This document shows, in pieces, positions 8,236 through 17,277 of a DNA stretch of 64,000 nt (position 1 is the stretch's first letter; every line of letters begins with the position of its first letter). The translations under genes and the position numbers were made by a program. This stretch comes from Amycolatopsis sp. CA-126428 (lineage in GTDB: Bacteria > Actinomycetota > Actinomycetes > Mycobacteriales > Pseudonocardiaceae), in contig NZ_PPHF01000021.1 of NCBI RefSeq assembly GCF_002904335.1, positions 39,255 through 103,254 of the forward strand, written 5' to 3'. The notes below the pieces were generated by a model. That model saw only the letters and a list, made by a program, of their open reading frames with translations. It was not told the origin of the DNA and made no database searches.

Positions 8236-9198
8236 ATGACCGGCAGTGACGAGCGGGACGGCTTCAGCGGCGCACGCGTGGGTCTCGCCGACGTGCAACG
8301 GCTCGAGGACACCATCGCGCGGCTTCGGGCGCAGGACTACCGCTACGGCGGCGGTGCTTGTGGCGAAGCCGTCGCGGAGGTGCTGCCCCACGCCGTCGGA
8401 CTGCTGGGTGGCACCGTGCGCGGCAAGGTCCGGCCGCGGCTCTGCACCGCCGTCGCCGACCTGTACAACCTCGCCGGCTGGACCAGTTTCGACGACGACC
8501 GCCCCGAGGCCGCGCTGGAATCGTTCGCGCAGGCGATGGAACTGGCTGTCGAAGCGGGCAACGACGACCTCCAGGCCAACATCCGGTACCGCGCCGGGCG
8601 GCTGCTGCTGCACTACGACGCCGTCGATCCGGCGCTGGCGGAGTTCGCGCGGGGCCGGGAGGCGGCGCTGCGGGCGCGCTCGCGGCTGGCCCAGGCGATC
8701 CTTTCGGCCAACCAGGCGTGGGCGCACGCCAAGAAGGCGGACGTCGTCGCCGCGGTGGCGTGCCTGCACCGGGCCCGCACCGAGTTCGCCGACGCCGCCG
8801 GCGTGGCACCGTCGCCGTGGGCGGCCTTCTTCGGCCCCACCGACCTGGCGGCGATGGTCGGCACGGTGCACGGCGAACTGGCCCAGGTCGTCGACGTCCG
8901 GCACGGCCGCGAGGGCATCCCCGCGCTCGTCGACGCGATCGCCGGCTACGGCCCGGAGATGGCCCGCAGCCGGTCCTTGACGGTGATCTGGCTGGCCACC
9001 GTGCACGCGCTGGGCGGCGATCTCGACGTCGCCACCGAAGCCGGCCGGGAGGCGATCGAGCTGGCCGGCGTCCTGCGCTCGCCCCGGACCCGGCAGCGGC
9101 TGCGGACGTTGTCGGCCGCGGCCCGCCGCCACCGGCGCGACCCGCGCGCCCGGGAGATCATCGAACGCATCGAAATGGTCGGGCAATCCGGACAATAA
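8236..9198 (+). CDS. TPR protein resembling the C-terminal half of XRE regulators
   Basis: A 320-residue helical protein made of TPR-like repeats. Phrases such as VGLADVQRLEDTIARLR, YRYGGGACGEAVAEVL, VADLYNLAGWTSFD and ESFAQAMELAVEAGND are those normally found after an N-terminal helix-turn-helix in large actinobacterial XRE regulators. The DNA-binding domain is absent: the ATG at 8236 has a GGAGGG site just upstream and the frame before it has no HTH. It may be a sensor or partner subunit in a developmental or peptide-response pathway. A hairpin lies three bases after the stop. Confidence 0.75.
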   Translation: MTGSDERDGFSGARVGLADVQRLEDTIARLRAQDYRYGGGACGEAVAEVLPHAVGLLGGTVRGKVRPRLCTAVADLYNLAGWTSFDDDRPEAALESFAQAMELAVEAGNDDLQANIRYRAGRLLLHYDAVDPALAEFARGREAALRARSRLAQAILSANQAWAHAKKADVVAAVACLHRARTEFADAAGVAPSPWAAFFGPTDLAAMVGTVHGELAQVVDVRHGREGIPALVDAIAGYGPEMARSRSLTVIWLATVHALGGDLDVATEAGREAIELAGVLRSPRTRQRLRTLSAAARRHRRDPRAREIIERIEMVGQSGQ

Positions 9199-9200
9199 TC

Positions 9201-9223
9201 GGTTTACCATGGGAAGGTAAACC
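9201..9223 (+). terminator. hairpin after TPR gene
   Basis: GGTTTACC, a 7-nt loop, then GGTAAACC: a perfect 8-bp stem beginning three bases past the stop codon. There is no U tract, so it may be a weak terminator, an mRNA-end hairpin or an operator for the peptidase gene downstream. Confidence 0.45.
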
Positions 9224-9365
9224 TCTCGGAAAATGAAAATGGGATCCGTCGAAGCCCAGACAAAAGTAGGTTCCTCGGCGTGATCACGTCTTCTTATGCT
9301 GCTCGGCAACCTGCAGTGAACATTCCGCGCAGGCCCGGTCCCCACCGCCGAGAGGAAATTCCCCC

Positions 9366-11015
9366 ATGCGCTTGCGCAAGCTCGTCGCGGCCGCTGTGCC
9401 GCTGCCTGCGTTGCTCGGCCTCGCCGTGGCCGTCCCGGCCGCCGCCGCGCCGGAACCCCTGGTCACGCTGGCCGACAATGCCGCGCCGCTGATCAACAGC
9501 GCCCGCACCGGCGACGTCGCGGCCGACCGGCCGATCGCCGCCGCGCTCTCGCTGAAACTGCACAACCAGCAGGCGCTCGAAAAGTTCCTCGCCGACGTGC
9601 AAAATCCCGCTTCGCCGCAATACCACCGGTTTCTGACCCCGGCGCAGTTCAATGCCAGGTTCGGCCCGACCCAGGCAGACGTTGACAAGGCCGTCTCATT
9701 TCTCGAGAAAGCGGGGCTGTCCGGGATCGAGGTTTCCGGCAACCGGCAGGCGATCACGTTCACCGGCTCGGCGGCGCAGCTCGAGTCGGCGTTCCGGACC
9801 CGGATCGGGACCTACCGCGACCAGGCTTCCGGGCGGGACTTCTTCGCCAACGACGCCGTCCCGGCCGTGCCGGCGAGCGTCTCGGACGTCGTGGGCGGGG
9901 TCATCGGCCTCGACGACCACGCGGTGCGGACGCACGCGTCGAAGCCGCTGGCGCAGCCCAACGTCGTCAAGTCCGTCACCCCGCCGGTGCTCAAGACCGC
10001 GTACGGCACCAGTGGCCTGTCGGCGACCGGCAGCGGTGTCAACGTCGGGTTCGTGGAGTTCGACGGCTACCAGAAGTCCAACATCACCAAGTACGACAGC
10101 ACATACGGCCTTTCCGCGGGCTCGGTGACGACGGTCGGCGTCAGCGGCGCGAACTACGACTCGTCGCCGGGTGACGGCCAGATCGAGGTCGAGCTCGACA
10201 TCGAGGTCGTGCACGCGCTCGCGGCGGCGGCCAACGACTACGTCTACGAGGCACCGAACTCGAGCGCGGGCGAACTCGCGATGTACCAGAAGATCGCGTC
10301 CGACGCGAAGGTCAACGTCGTCTCGATCTCTTGGGGCGCTTGCGAATCCGCGGAAGGTTCGAGCGCGGCGAAGAGCGTCAGCAGCGCGATCGCGACCGGC
10401 ACGGCGGAGGGCATTTCCTACTTCGCAGCGGCGGGCGACGACGGCACGACCGACTGCTACCGCCAGACGGGTTCGGCGGCGAAGGGCGTCGACTTCCCGG
10501 CGTCGAGCCCGAACGTGTCGGGCGTCGGCGGCACGAAGCTGAGCGTGACCTCGTCCAACGGCTACAGCAGCGAAGTGACCTGGAACGACGGCAACAGCGG
10601 CGGTTCGACCGGCGGCGGCATCTCGACGGTGTTCACGGCGCCGTCGTGGCAGTCGTCGCAGAGCACGACGTACCGCAAGGTGCCGGACGTGTCGGCGGAC
10701 GCCTCCCCGACGTCGGGGTACTACATCTACAGCGCGGGCAGCTGGGGAACGGTCGGCGGCACGTCGGGCGCGGCCCCGCTGTGGGCGGCCTTCGCGGCGC
10801 TGCAGAACCAGGTGCACGGCGGCGGCCTGGGCAACCTGAACCCGAAGTTCTACTCGATCGGCAACGGGTCGTCGTACGGCACCGGTTTCCACGACGTGAC
10901 CTCGGGCAACAACACCCTCCACGGCACGACGGGTTTCAGTGCGGGGACGGGGTACGACCAGGTGACGGGCTGGGGTTCCTTCAAGGGCACCGGGCTGTCC
11001 GGCCTGATCGGCTGA
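9366..11015 (+). CDS. S53 family peptidase (sedolisin/kumamolisin type)
   Basis: A secreted serine-carboxyl peptidase of 549 residues. It has a signal peptide (MRLRKLVAAAVPLPALLGLAV, cut after an AAA site), a pro-kumamolisin activation domain (about 40-185: SPQYHRFLTPAQFNARFG, VSFLEKAGL) and the catalytic domain. The catalytic set is visible: Glu274 and Asp278 in IEVELDIE, Ser467 in GGTSGAAPLW, and the oxyanion Asp in AAGDDGTTD near 358. The C-terminal loop FHDVTSGNN and GYDQVTGWGS is the calcium site typical of the family. It acts outside the cell, at acid pH in characterised relatives. A strong terminator follows. Confidence 0.93.
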   Translation: MRLRKLVAAAVPLPALLGLAVAVPAAAAPEPLVTLADNAAPLINSARTGDVAADRPIAAALSLKLHNQQALEKFLADVQNPASPQYHRFLTPAQFNARFGPTQADVDKAVSFLEKAGLSGIEVSGNRQAITFTGSAAQLESAFRTRIGTYRDQASGRDFFANDAVPAVPASVSDVVGGVIGLDDHAVRTHASKPLAQPNVVKSVTPPVLKTAYGTSGLSATGSGVNVGFVEFDGYQKSNITKYDSTYGLSAGSVTTVGVSGANYDSSPGDGQIEVELDIEVVHALAAAANDYVYEAPNSSAGELAMYQKIASDAKVNVVSISWGACESAEGSSAAKSVSSAIATGTAEGISYFAAAGDDGTTDCYRQTGSAAKGVDFPASSPNVSGVGGTKLSVTSSNGYSSEVTWNDGNSGGSTGGGISTVFTAPSWQSSQSTTYRKVPDVSADASPTSGYYIYSAGSWGTVGGTSGAAPLWAAFAALQNQVHGGGLGNLNPKFYSIGNGSSYGTGFHDVTSGNNTLHGTTGFSAGTGYDQVTGWGSFKGTGLSGLIG

Positions 11016-11026
11016 GCAAGTGAGTG

Positions 11027-11078
11027 ACCGGGAGCCGGGGCTGTCGCGAGTTTGCGACGGCCCCGGTTTCCCGGTTTT
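11027..11078 (+). terminator. Rho-independent terminator of S53 peptidase gene
   Basis: A long GC-rich hairpin whose arms begin ACCGGGAGCCGGGGC and end GGCCCCGGTTTCCCGGT, with the loop around GAGTTT, followed by TTTT. It lies 12 bp after the peptidase stop. Confidence 0.85.
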
Positions 11079-11105
11079 GTCGGTGGCCGATGACACAATG
11101 TGTGC

Positions 11106-11951
11106 ATGGCAACACTGGTAGCGACACCGAGGTCCCGCGCGCTGGGCTTCGGGATCCGCGCGGCGAGGAAGGCGCGCAACCTCGGCGTGCGCGAACTGGC
11201 GCGGCTGGCGGGGGTGGTGGCGCAGGATCTCTCGCACTGGGAGAGCGGCACGCGGGTGCCCAAGATCGAGCAGGTGGCGCTGCTGCTCGGGGCGCTGCGG
11301 GTGGAGCCCGCGGAGCGGAAACGGTTGCTGGAGCTGGCGAGGAACGCCCGCGAGCCCAACTGGCTCGAGCACAGCATTCCCGGGATCTCGCCGCGGCTTT
11401 CGGCCTTCATCGAGTACGAGCGCACCGCCTCGGCGATCTTCGCCTGGGAACCGCTGCTGATCCCCGGGCTGTTGCAGACCCCGGAATACGTGCGGACGAT
11501 CCTCGCGGCCGCCGGGCGGTCGCGGGCCGAGGAAGAGCTGCGGATCAAGGTGCGCCTGATGCGGCAGGAGGTGCTGACCGGCCGAGATCCGTCGCCTTAC
11601 ACCGCGCTCCTCGCCGAGACCGCGCTGAGGCAGCGGCGCGGCGGGGCCGAGATCATGGCCCCGCAGCTCAGGCACCTTGCCGAGCTGGCGCAGCGGCGGA
11701 ACGTGAGTTTGCGGGTCCTGCCGGACAACGAGGACTTCCACCCGGGCCTCAACGGTTCCTTCGTCATCTTCGACTACGCCGACCTTCCGCCGATCGTCTT
11801 CCTGGAGCAGTACCGCGGCAGTGCTTACCTCTACGATGAGCAGCAGGTGGCCGATTACCGGGCGGCCCAGCGGGCGATGGCGGCACTGGCCCTGAGCGAG
11901 CAGGAATCCTGCGCGCTCATCCGGGAGGTGATCGCCGACTTGGAGGCGTGA
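11106..11951 (+). CDS. XRE-family regulator with DUF5753 domain
   Basis: A 281-residue regulator. The N-terminal helix-turn-helix (RKARNLGVRELARLAGV, then LSHWESGTRVPK) is followed by a DUF5753 domain (FIEYERTASAIFAWEPLLIPGLLQTPEYVRTIL split over residues 100-135). This architecture is one of the commonest in actinomycetes and is usually paired with a DUF397 gene, as here. In Streptomyces such pairs (BldB/WhiJ-like systems) affect development; the specific role here is unknown. The ATG at 11106 was chosen because the protein then begins MATLVATPRSRALG; an ATG two codons earlier is equally possible. The stop overlaps the next start. Confidence 0.9.
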   Translation: MATLVATPRSRALGFGIRAARKARNLGVRELARLAGVVAQDLSHWESGTRVPKIEQVALLLGALRVEPAERKRLLELARNAREPNWLEHSIPGISPRLSAFIEYERTASAIFAWEPLLIPGLLQTPEYVRTILAAAGRSRAEEELRIKVRLMRQEVLTGRDPSPYTALLAETALRQRRGGAEIMAPQLRHLAELAQRRNVSLRVLPDNEDFHPGLNGSFVIFDYADLPPIVFLEQYRGSAYLYDEQQVADYRAAQRAMAALALSEQESCALIREVIADLEA

Positions 11952-12109
11952 TGTGGCGTAAGTCCAGTTATAGCGGGACCGAAGAGAACTGCGTCGAGGT
12001 CAAGCTCGGTCCGGTGTCGCAGATCCGGGACACCAAGGACCGCTCGGGTGGCACGCTCACCGTCGGTTCGGCCGCTTGGGGGGCTTTTCTTCGCAAGGCT
12101 AAGCGTTAA
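11951..12109 (+). CDS. DUF397 protein
   Basis: A 52-residue protein with the DUF397 signature: MWRKSSYSG, ENCVEV, IRDTKDR and a final AWGAFL segment. The ATG shares one base with the TGA of the upstream XRE/DUF5753 gene (TGATG), so the two are translationally coupled and likely act together as a regulator and its small partner. Related small proteins can antagonise or modulate the adjacent HTH protein. Confidence 0.92.
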   Translation: MWRKSSYSGTEENCVEVKLGPVSQIRDTKDRSGGTLTVGSAAWGAFLRKAKR

Positions 12110-12118
12110 CCTGGGCGC

Positions 12119-13705
12119 ATGATCAAGCGCACGGTGCTGGACGCCACCCGCGAACTCCTCCGCGAACTCGGCCTCACCACGGTGTTCGGCAATCCCGGCA
12201 CCACCGAAGTGCCGTTCCTCACCGACTGGCCCGACGACTTCGACTACGTCCTGGGCCTGCAGGAGTCCGCCGTCGTGGCGATGGCCGATGCCTACGCGCA
12301 GGCCACCCGGCAAGCCGTGCTCGTCAACCTGCACTCCGCCGGCGGGGTCGGGCACGGGCTCGGCAGCCTGTTCAACGCCTACCGCAACCGGACGCCGTTG
12401 ATCGTCGTCGCCGGGCAGCAGATCCGGTCGCTCATCCCGCACGAACCCTTCCTCGGCGCGATGGAAGCGCCCGAGTTCCCGAAGCCGTACGTGAAGTGGT
12501 CGATCGAGCCCGCCTCGGCCGAGGACGTCCCGGCCGCGCTGGCGCGGGCCTACCACGTCGCCACGCAGGCGCCGTCCGGTCCGGTTTTCGTGTCCGTGCC
12601 CGCCGATGACTGGGCTGTCACCACCGAACGGCCCATCGTCTCGCGTCCCCGGATCCGCGGCTTCGCGCCCGATCCCGAGGCCGTCGACGAGCTCAACACC
12701 GCTCTGGAAGCCGCCGAACGGCCGGCGATCGTCGTCGGGGGAGCCGTCGACCAGGACGCGGCCGTCGTCGAAACCGTCGCGCTCGCCGAACGGCTCAACG
12801 CCGCCGTGTGGGTCGCGCCGATGTCGTTCCGCTGCTCGTTCCCCGAGGACCACCCGCTGTTCCAAGGGTTCCTCGACCCCGAACGCGGTGCGGTCGCGGA
12901 CACGCTGGCGCCGTACGACCTCGTCGTCGTGCTCGGGGCGCCCGCCTTCACCTACCACGTCGACCGCGGGCGCGGGGAAGCTCCGCTGCCGCCGCTGTTC
13001 ATCGTCAGCGACGACGAGCAGGTCCTCGCGCGCGCCTTCGAAGGCACCGGTATCCGGGCCACGCCGAAGCTGGGCATCCGTGCGCTGCTCAACGTCGTCG
13101 AGCGCAGCACGCGGCCCGCACCGGCGCCGCGGCGGCGTCCCGCCAAACCGGCCGGCGACGCGCTGACCGGCGAACTCGTCTACTCGACGCTCGCGGACCT
13201 GTTGCCGGACAACGCCTTGGTCGTCGAAGAGGCGCCCAGCCACCGCGGGATCCTGCACGACCACCTGCCGATCACGGCCACCGACACCGGCTTCCTGACC
13301 ATGGCCAGCGGCACGCTCGGCTACGGCGTCCCGGGTGTGGTCGGCGCGGCGCTCGCCCGCCCGGACCGCAAGGTGGTCGGCGTGATCGGCGACGGTTCGA
13401 GCATGTACGGCATCCAGGCCCTCTGGACGGCGGCGCGCGAAGAACTGCCCGTGACGTTCGTGATCCTGGACAATTCCGAGTACGCGGCGGTCCGCATCCT
13501 GGGCGACGCGATCGGCGGCGCGAAGCTGCCGGGCACCGAACTGGGCGGCATCGGGTTCGCGGCGCTGGCGGAGAGCATGGGCTGCCACGGCGTGACGATC
13601 ACCGAGCCGGCCGAGCTGGTCCCCGGCCTCACGGCGGCGCTAGCAGACCCGCGCCCGACGCTGGTCCACGTCCGGGTCGCCCCATCGTCCAAGTCGCTGT
13701 ACTGA
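12119..13705 (+). CDS. benzoylformate decarboxylase-like thiamine pyrophosphate enzyme
   Basis: A 528-residue three-domain ThDP enzyme. The N-terminal pyrimidine-binding domain contains FGNPGTTEVPFL and the conserved Glu in GLQESAVVAMADAYAQ; the central domain follows; the C-terminal diphosphate domain has GDGSSMYGIQALWTAAREELPV with the metal-binding GDG-x-x-N-like motif ending in ILDNSEYAAV. The overall pattern fits benzoylformate decarboxylase (MdlC), which converts benzoylformate to benzaldehyde and CO2, though related 2-oxoacid decarboxylases are possible. No mandelate pathway genes are adjacent. It lies 9 bp after the DUF397 gene and a palindromic terminator follows. Confidence 0.82.
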   Translation: MIKRTVLDATRELLRELGLTTVFGNPGTTEVPFLTDWPDDFDYVLGLQESAVVAMADAYAQATRQAVLVNLHSAGGVGHGLGSLFNAYRNRTPLIVVAGQQIRSLIPHEPFLGAMEAPEFPKPYVKWSIEPASAEDVPAALARAYHVATQAPSGPVFVSVPADDWAVTTERPIVSRPRIRGFAPDPEAVDELNTALEAAERPAIVVGGAVDQDAAVVETVALAERLNAAVWVAPMSFRCSFPEDHPLFQGFLDPERGAVADTLAPYDLVVVLGAPAFTYHVDRGRGEAPLPPLFIVSDDEQVLARAFEGTGIRATPKLGIRALLNVVERSTRPAPAPRRRPAKPAGDALTGELVYSTLADLLPDNALVVEEAPSHRGILHDHLPITATDTGFLTMASGTLGYGVPGVVGAALARPDRKVVGVIGDGSSMYGIQALWTAAREELPVTFVILDNSEYAAVRILGDAIGGAKLPGTELGGIGFAALAESMGCHGVTITEPAELVPGLTAALADPRPTLVHVRVAPSSKSLY

Positions 13706-13710
13706 CGCCT

Positions 13711-13752
13711 CGTGAGTGGTAAAGCGGGTTCTAACCCGCTTTACCACTCACG
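13711..13752. terminator. 42-bp perfect palindrome between convergent genes, copy 1
   Basis: Arms CGTGAGTGGTAAAGCGGGTT and its exact reverse complement are separated by CT: 20-bp stems with a 2-nt centre. It lies between the convergent decarboxylase and ABC ATPase genes, suiting a bidirectional terminator. A near-identical element occurs at 40428-40469 in the same kind of position, with a compensated base-pair change. Confidence 0.8.
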
Positions 13753-13769
13753 ACGGGCCGCGGCAGGGG

Positions 13770-14636
13770 CTAACGCTGGCTGCGGGTCTTGGTCTTCGTC
13801 ATGTTCGGTGCCTGCTCGGCCAGCTCCCACTCCGCGGCGTCGGACGCGGCCGTGGCGGCCTCCGCCGGCGTGCCGCCCTGCAGCAGCCGGGCCACTTCGC
13901 CGCGCAGGGTCACGAACTCCGCCGATTCACGCGTGGTGATCTGGTCCCGCGCAGCGGGCAGGCCCACCGGCAGGTCCGCCACGATCGACGCCGGTGACTT
14001 CGACAGCACCAGCACGCGGTCGGACAGGTACACGCTCTCGTCGATGTCGTGGGTGACGACCAGGACCGTGCTGCCCTGCTCGCGCTGCACGCGCCGGGTC
14101 AGGTCCTCGAGCTCGAAGCGCGTCTGGGCGTCGACCGAGGCGAACGGCTCGTCCATCAGCAGCAGCGCCGGGCGGCTCGCCAGCGCGCGGGCGATCGACA
14201 CCCGCTGCTGCATGCCGCCGGACAGCTGCCACGGGTACTTGCCGCCGACGCCCGACAGGCCGACCTGCTCGAGCGCCTCGGCCGCCCGTTCCCGGCGTTC
14301 CGCGCGGGAGATCGGGCGCCACCGCAACGGGAACTCGACGTTCTTCTGCACCGAAAGCCAGGGGAACAGCGACCGGCTGTAGTCCTGGAACACCACGGCC
14401 AGGTCGTCCGGGACCCCGGAGACGCGGTCACCGTGCAGATTGACCGTGCCGTCGGTCGGCGGGGTCAGCCCGGCGATGCAGCGCAGCAGCGTCGACTTCC
14501 CGCAGCCGGACGGGCCGACGATGCTGGCCAGCTGCCCGGCTTCGACGGTGAACGAAAGGTTGTTCACCGCGGTGTGCGCCTTGGCGCCACTGCCGTAGGT
14601 GTGACTGAGGCCGGAAACTTCGAGCATGGTGGACAT
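13770..14636 (-). CDS. ABC transporter ATP-binding protein (nitrate/sulfonate/taurine type)
   Basis: A 288-residue ATPase of the SsuB/TauB/NrtD group, energising import by the two permeases encoded upstream. Walker A is GPSGCGKST, the Q loop is VFQDYSRSLFPW, the signature is LSGGMQQR and Walker B is LLLMDEPF followed by the switch His in VTHDIDES. The last 30 residues are a variable, charged extension. It is the last gene of a four-gene operon transcribed leftward (binding protein, permease, permease, ATPase). Confidence 0.92.
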   Translation of the reverse strand: MSTMLEVSGLSHTYGSGAKAHTAVNNLSFTVEAGQLASIVGPSGCGKSTLLRCIAGLTPPTDGTVNLHGDRVSGVPDDLAVVFQDYSRSLFPWLSVQKNVEFPLRWRPISRAERRERAAEALEQVGLSGVGGKYPWQLSGGMQQRVSIARALASRPALLLMDEPFASVDAQTRFELEDLTRRVQREQGSTVLVVTHDIDESVYLSDRVLVLSKSPASIVADLPVGLPAARDQITTRESAEFVTLRGEVARLLQGGTPAEAATAASDAAEWELAEQAPNMTKTKTRSQR

Positions 14637-14655
14637 GGGAGAGGCCTTTCCAGCG

Positions 14656-15489
14656 TCAGTCGCGGCCGAGACGGGCCGGCTGCCAGGCCAGCACCCGCCG
14701 TTCCGCGGCCAGGAAGATCGTGTTGAAGACGTAGCCGAGGATGCCCAGCAGCACCAGCCACGACCACATGGTCGGGAAGTCGAAGTCCTGCTGGGCGTTC
14801 AGCAGCGACCGGCCGATGCCGTTGTAGGCGCCGACGAGCTCGGAGACGACCATCAGCAGCAGCGAAATCGACAGGCTGACCCGCAGCCCGGCGAAGATCT
14901 TCGGGGCCGCCGCGGGCAGGACGACCATGCCGAGCCAGTACCCCTTGGGTGTGCGGAACGACCGCGCCGTCTCCACCTTCACCTGGTCGACCGAGCGGAC
15001 GCCGTCGACGGTGTTGAGCAGCACCGGCCACACCGCACCGAAGATGATCGACCCGATCTGCATGCCCGAGCTCAGCCCGAACAGCACCCCGAACACCGGG
15101 ATCAGGGTGGGCGGCGGGATCGAGCGGAAGAACGCGAACAGCGGGCCGGCATAGTCCATCGCCGTCGCCGACCGGCCGAGCAGCACGCCGAGGACGATGC
15201 CGACGACCGCGGCCAGCGCCCAGCCACCGAGCGTCCGGCCGAGGCTGGGGAACACGTTGTCGAACACGGCGTCGGTGAGGAACAGGTGCGACGCCGGCCC
15301 GGTGAACCACAGCTTGGCGGCGGTGCCCGCGATCTTCGACGGCGGCGGGAAGAACGTGCTGCCGCCGGCCCGGGCGGCGAATTCCCACACGACCACCAGG
15401 AGCGCGAACAGCAGCCAGTTGCGCAGGACCGTGGCGGCACCGCGCGCGGCGCGCCGGCCCACCCGGCCCGAAAGGGTTGCCGCCGTCAC
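14656..15489 (-). CDS. ABC transporter permease (second of pair)
   Basis: A 277-residue inner-membrane permease with about six helices and the cytoplasmic EAA-type loop VETARSFRTPKGYWLGMVVLPAAAP (split here as ETARSFRTPKGYW and LPAAAPKIF). It belongs to the SsuC/TauC family. The GTG at 15489 overlaps the stop of the upstream permease (GTGA), indicating translational coupling; a longer frame upstream is the shadow of that gene. Confidence 0.9.
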   Translation of the reverse strand: MTAATLSGRVGRRAARGAATVLRNWLLFALLVVVWEFAARAGGSTFFPPPSKIAGTAAKLWFTGPASHLFLTDAVFDNVFPSLGRTLGGWALAAVVGIVLGVLLGRSATAMDYAGPLFAFFRSIPPPTLIPVFGVLFGLSSGMQIGSIIFGAVWPVLLNTVDGVRSVDQVKVETARSFRTPKGYWLGMVVLPAAAPKIFAGLRVSLSISLLLMVVSELVGAYNGIGRSLLNAQQDFDFPTMWSWLVLLGILGYVFNTIFLAAERRVLAWQPARLGRD

Positions 15490-16256
15490 GCGATCGCCTC
15501 CCGGTCCACCGAGCTCCACTTGAACAGCCGCTTGCCGAGCTGTTCGAGCCCTTCGTTGATCAGGTAGCCCAGCACCCCGGCGACCACCGTGCCGGCCAGG
15601 ACCAGGTCGAACCGGACCGAACCGGTGCTGGCGACGATGATGAAGCTGCCCAGCCCGAGCTGGGAACCGGCCAGGAACTCCACGCTGACGACGGCGATCA
15701 GCGAGATCGTCGCCGACAGCCGGAGGCCGGTGAAGACGAACGGCGCGGTCTGCGGCAGCGCGACCGACGTCAGGATGCGGAACCGGCTGGTCCCGCACGC
15801 GCGGGCGGTCTCCATCAGCACCGGGTCGATTTCGCCCATGCCGTAGATCGTGTTGAACATGATCGGCCACAGCGACGCGTAGACCGCGAGGGTGATCTTC
15901 GCTTCGGGACCGGAGCCGATCACCAGCAGCACCAGGGGAACCAGCGCGGTGATCGGGATCGGCCGGAGGAACTCCACGATCGCCGCGGTGGCCGTGCGCA
16001 ACGCCGGGACGCTGCCCAGCAGCAGCCCGGCGGGTACGCCGACCGCGATCGCGACGGCGATGGCGATCAGCCAGGCCAGCATGGTCGCGACGATGTCCCG
16101 GATGAACTCGGGGTCGCCCAGCAGGTCCCCGACGGTGCGCAGCACGACGCTGGGCGGCGGGGTGAACGTCCGATCGACCAAGCCGACCTGGACGAGGACC
16201 TCCCAGAGCAGGAGGAAACCGACCAGGCCGGCCAGGCCGCGAAGCAGCTTCTTCAC
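15486..16256 (-). CDS. ABC transporter permease (first of pair)
   Basis: A 256-residue permease of the SsuC/TauC family with an N-terminal helix (GLAGLVGFLLLWEVLVQVG), further helices and the loop METARACGTSRFRILTSVALP that docks on the ATPase. It forms a heterodimer with the following permease. Only one base separates its start from the stop of the binding-protein gene, so the operon is tightly packed. Confidence 0.9.
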   Translation of the reverse strand: MKKLLRGLAGLVGFLLLWEVLVQVGLVDRTFTPPPSVVLRTVGDLLGDPEFIRDIVATMLAWLIAIAVAIAVGVPAGLLLGSVPALRTATAAIVEFLRPIPITALVPLVLLVIGSGPEAKITLAVYASLWPIMFNTIYGMGEIDPVLMETARACGTSRFRILTSVALPQTAPFVFTGLRLSATISLIAVVSVEFLAGSQLGLGSFIIVASTGSVRFDLVLAGTVVAGVLGYLINEGLEQLGKRLFKWSSVDREAIA

Positions 16257-16257
16257 G

Positions 16258-17277
16258 TCAGCTGGTCGCCTGCGGGGCGATCATCGGCGCGGCGTCGACC
16301 TTGCTGGTGATGACACCCATCTGCAGCAGCAGATCGGGCACCCGCTGCAGGCGCCGGGCGTCCAGGACGGAGCCGTAGCCGGGCAGGGTGAGCAGCTTGG
16401 CCGTGTCTTCGTCGATCTTCGCGTACTTGACCAGCAGCGGTTCGACCTTCGAGCGGTCGTTGATCGCGTCGCTGGTGGCCTTCTTCATCGCCCGCTGGAA
16501 GGCCGCGAGGGTCTTCGGGTTGCCCTGCACCCACTTCGTCATCGAGCCGTAGCCGGTCAGGGGGAAGTCCTGGCTGGCGCCGGTGTTGATGTCGATGACC
16601 GGCGTCGCGCCGACGGTCTTCGCCGCCTGCGTGAGCATCGGCTCCGGCATGTAGGCCGCGTCCACCTGGTTGTCCTTCAGCGCCGCCGCCATGTTCGGCA
16701 GCGCGACCAGGGTCCACTGGACCCCGGTGAAGTCGACGCCGTGGTCCTTCATGACGGACTTGGTGAGGATGTCGGACGCGGTGTTCTTGGCCGTGATCGC
16801 GATCCGGCGGCCCTTGAGGTCGTTGACCGTCTTCACCGGCGAGTTCGGCACCGTGACGATGGCGTTGCTCTTCGCGTTCACCGACGTGCCGTCGGCGACC
16901 AGCTGGATGTCCGTGTCCTTGCTCTTGGCGATGAAGAACGGCGTGTACGTCGAGAGGGCGATGTCGACCTCGCCGGCGATCGCCTTCTGCATCGACTCTT
17001 GTCCGCTCTTGGCCACGACCTGCTCGACCTCGAGACCCTCGGCCTTGAAGTAGCCGCCGTCCTGGGCCAGCCAGAAGGGGCCGAGGTCGGTGGTCGGCAT
17101 GATCGAGACCTTGATCTTCGACTTCTCCAGGCCGCCCCCGCTCGACGAGGCGTTCGAGCTGTCCGAGCCGAGCGCACTGCAGCCGGTGAGGGCCGTGGCG
17201 GCTGCGACGGTGAGGGCGAGCCCGAGCGCGGCGCGGCGAGTGCGAACCCGGCCACTGCTCATGGCGTTTCCAAGCAA
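16258..17277 (-). CDS. ABC transporter substrate-binding lipoprotein
   Basis: A 339-residue NMT1/SsuA-type binding protein and first gene of the transporter operon. The TTG at 17277 is chosen because AAGGAG lies six bases upstream; an internal ATG five codons on is the alternative. A twin-arginine-like RTRRAALGLAL segment precedes the lipobox ALTGC with Cys near residue 33, so export may use the Tat route. Mature segments IMPTTDLGPFWLAQDGGYF and KAEGLEVEQVV are typical of the fold. The substrate (sulfonate, nitrate, taurine or an aromatic acid) cannot be told. It is a paralogue of the orphan at 2.9-3.9 kb. Confidence 0.9.
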   Translation of the reverse strand: MLGNAMSSGRVRTRRAALGLALTVAAATALTGCSALGSDSSNASSSGGGLEKSKIKVSIMPTTDLGPFWLAQDGGYFKAEGLEVEQVVAKSGQESMQKAIAGEVDIALSTYTPFFIAKSKDTDIQLVADGTSVNAKSNAIVTVPNSPVKTVNDLKGRRIAITAKNTASDILTKSVMKDHGVDFTGVQWTLVALPNMAAALKDNQVDAAYMPEPMLTQAAKTVGATPVIDINTGASQDFPLTGYGSMTKWVQGNPKTLAAFQRAMKKATSDAINDRSKVEPLLVKYAKIDEDTAKLLTLPGYGSVLDARRLQRVPDLLLQMGVITSKVDAAPMIAPQATS

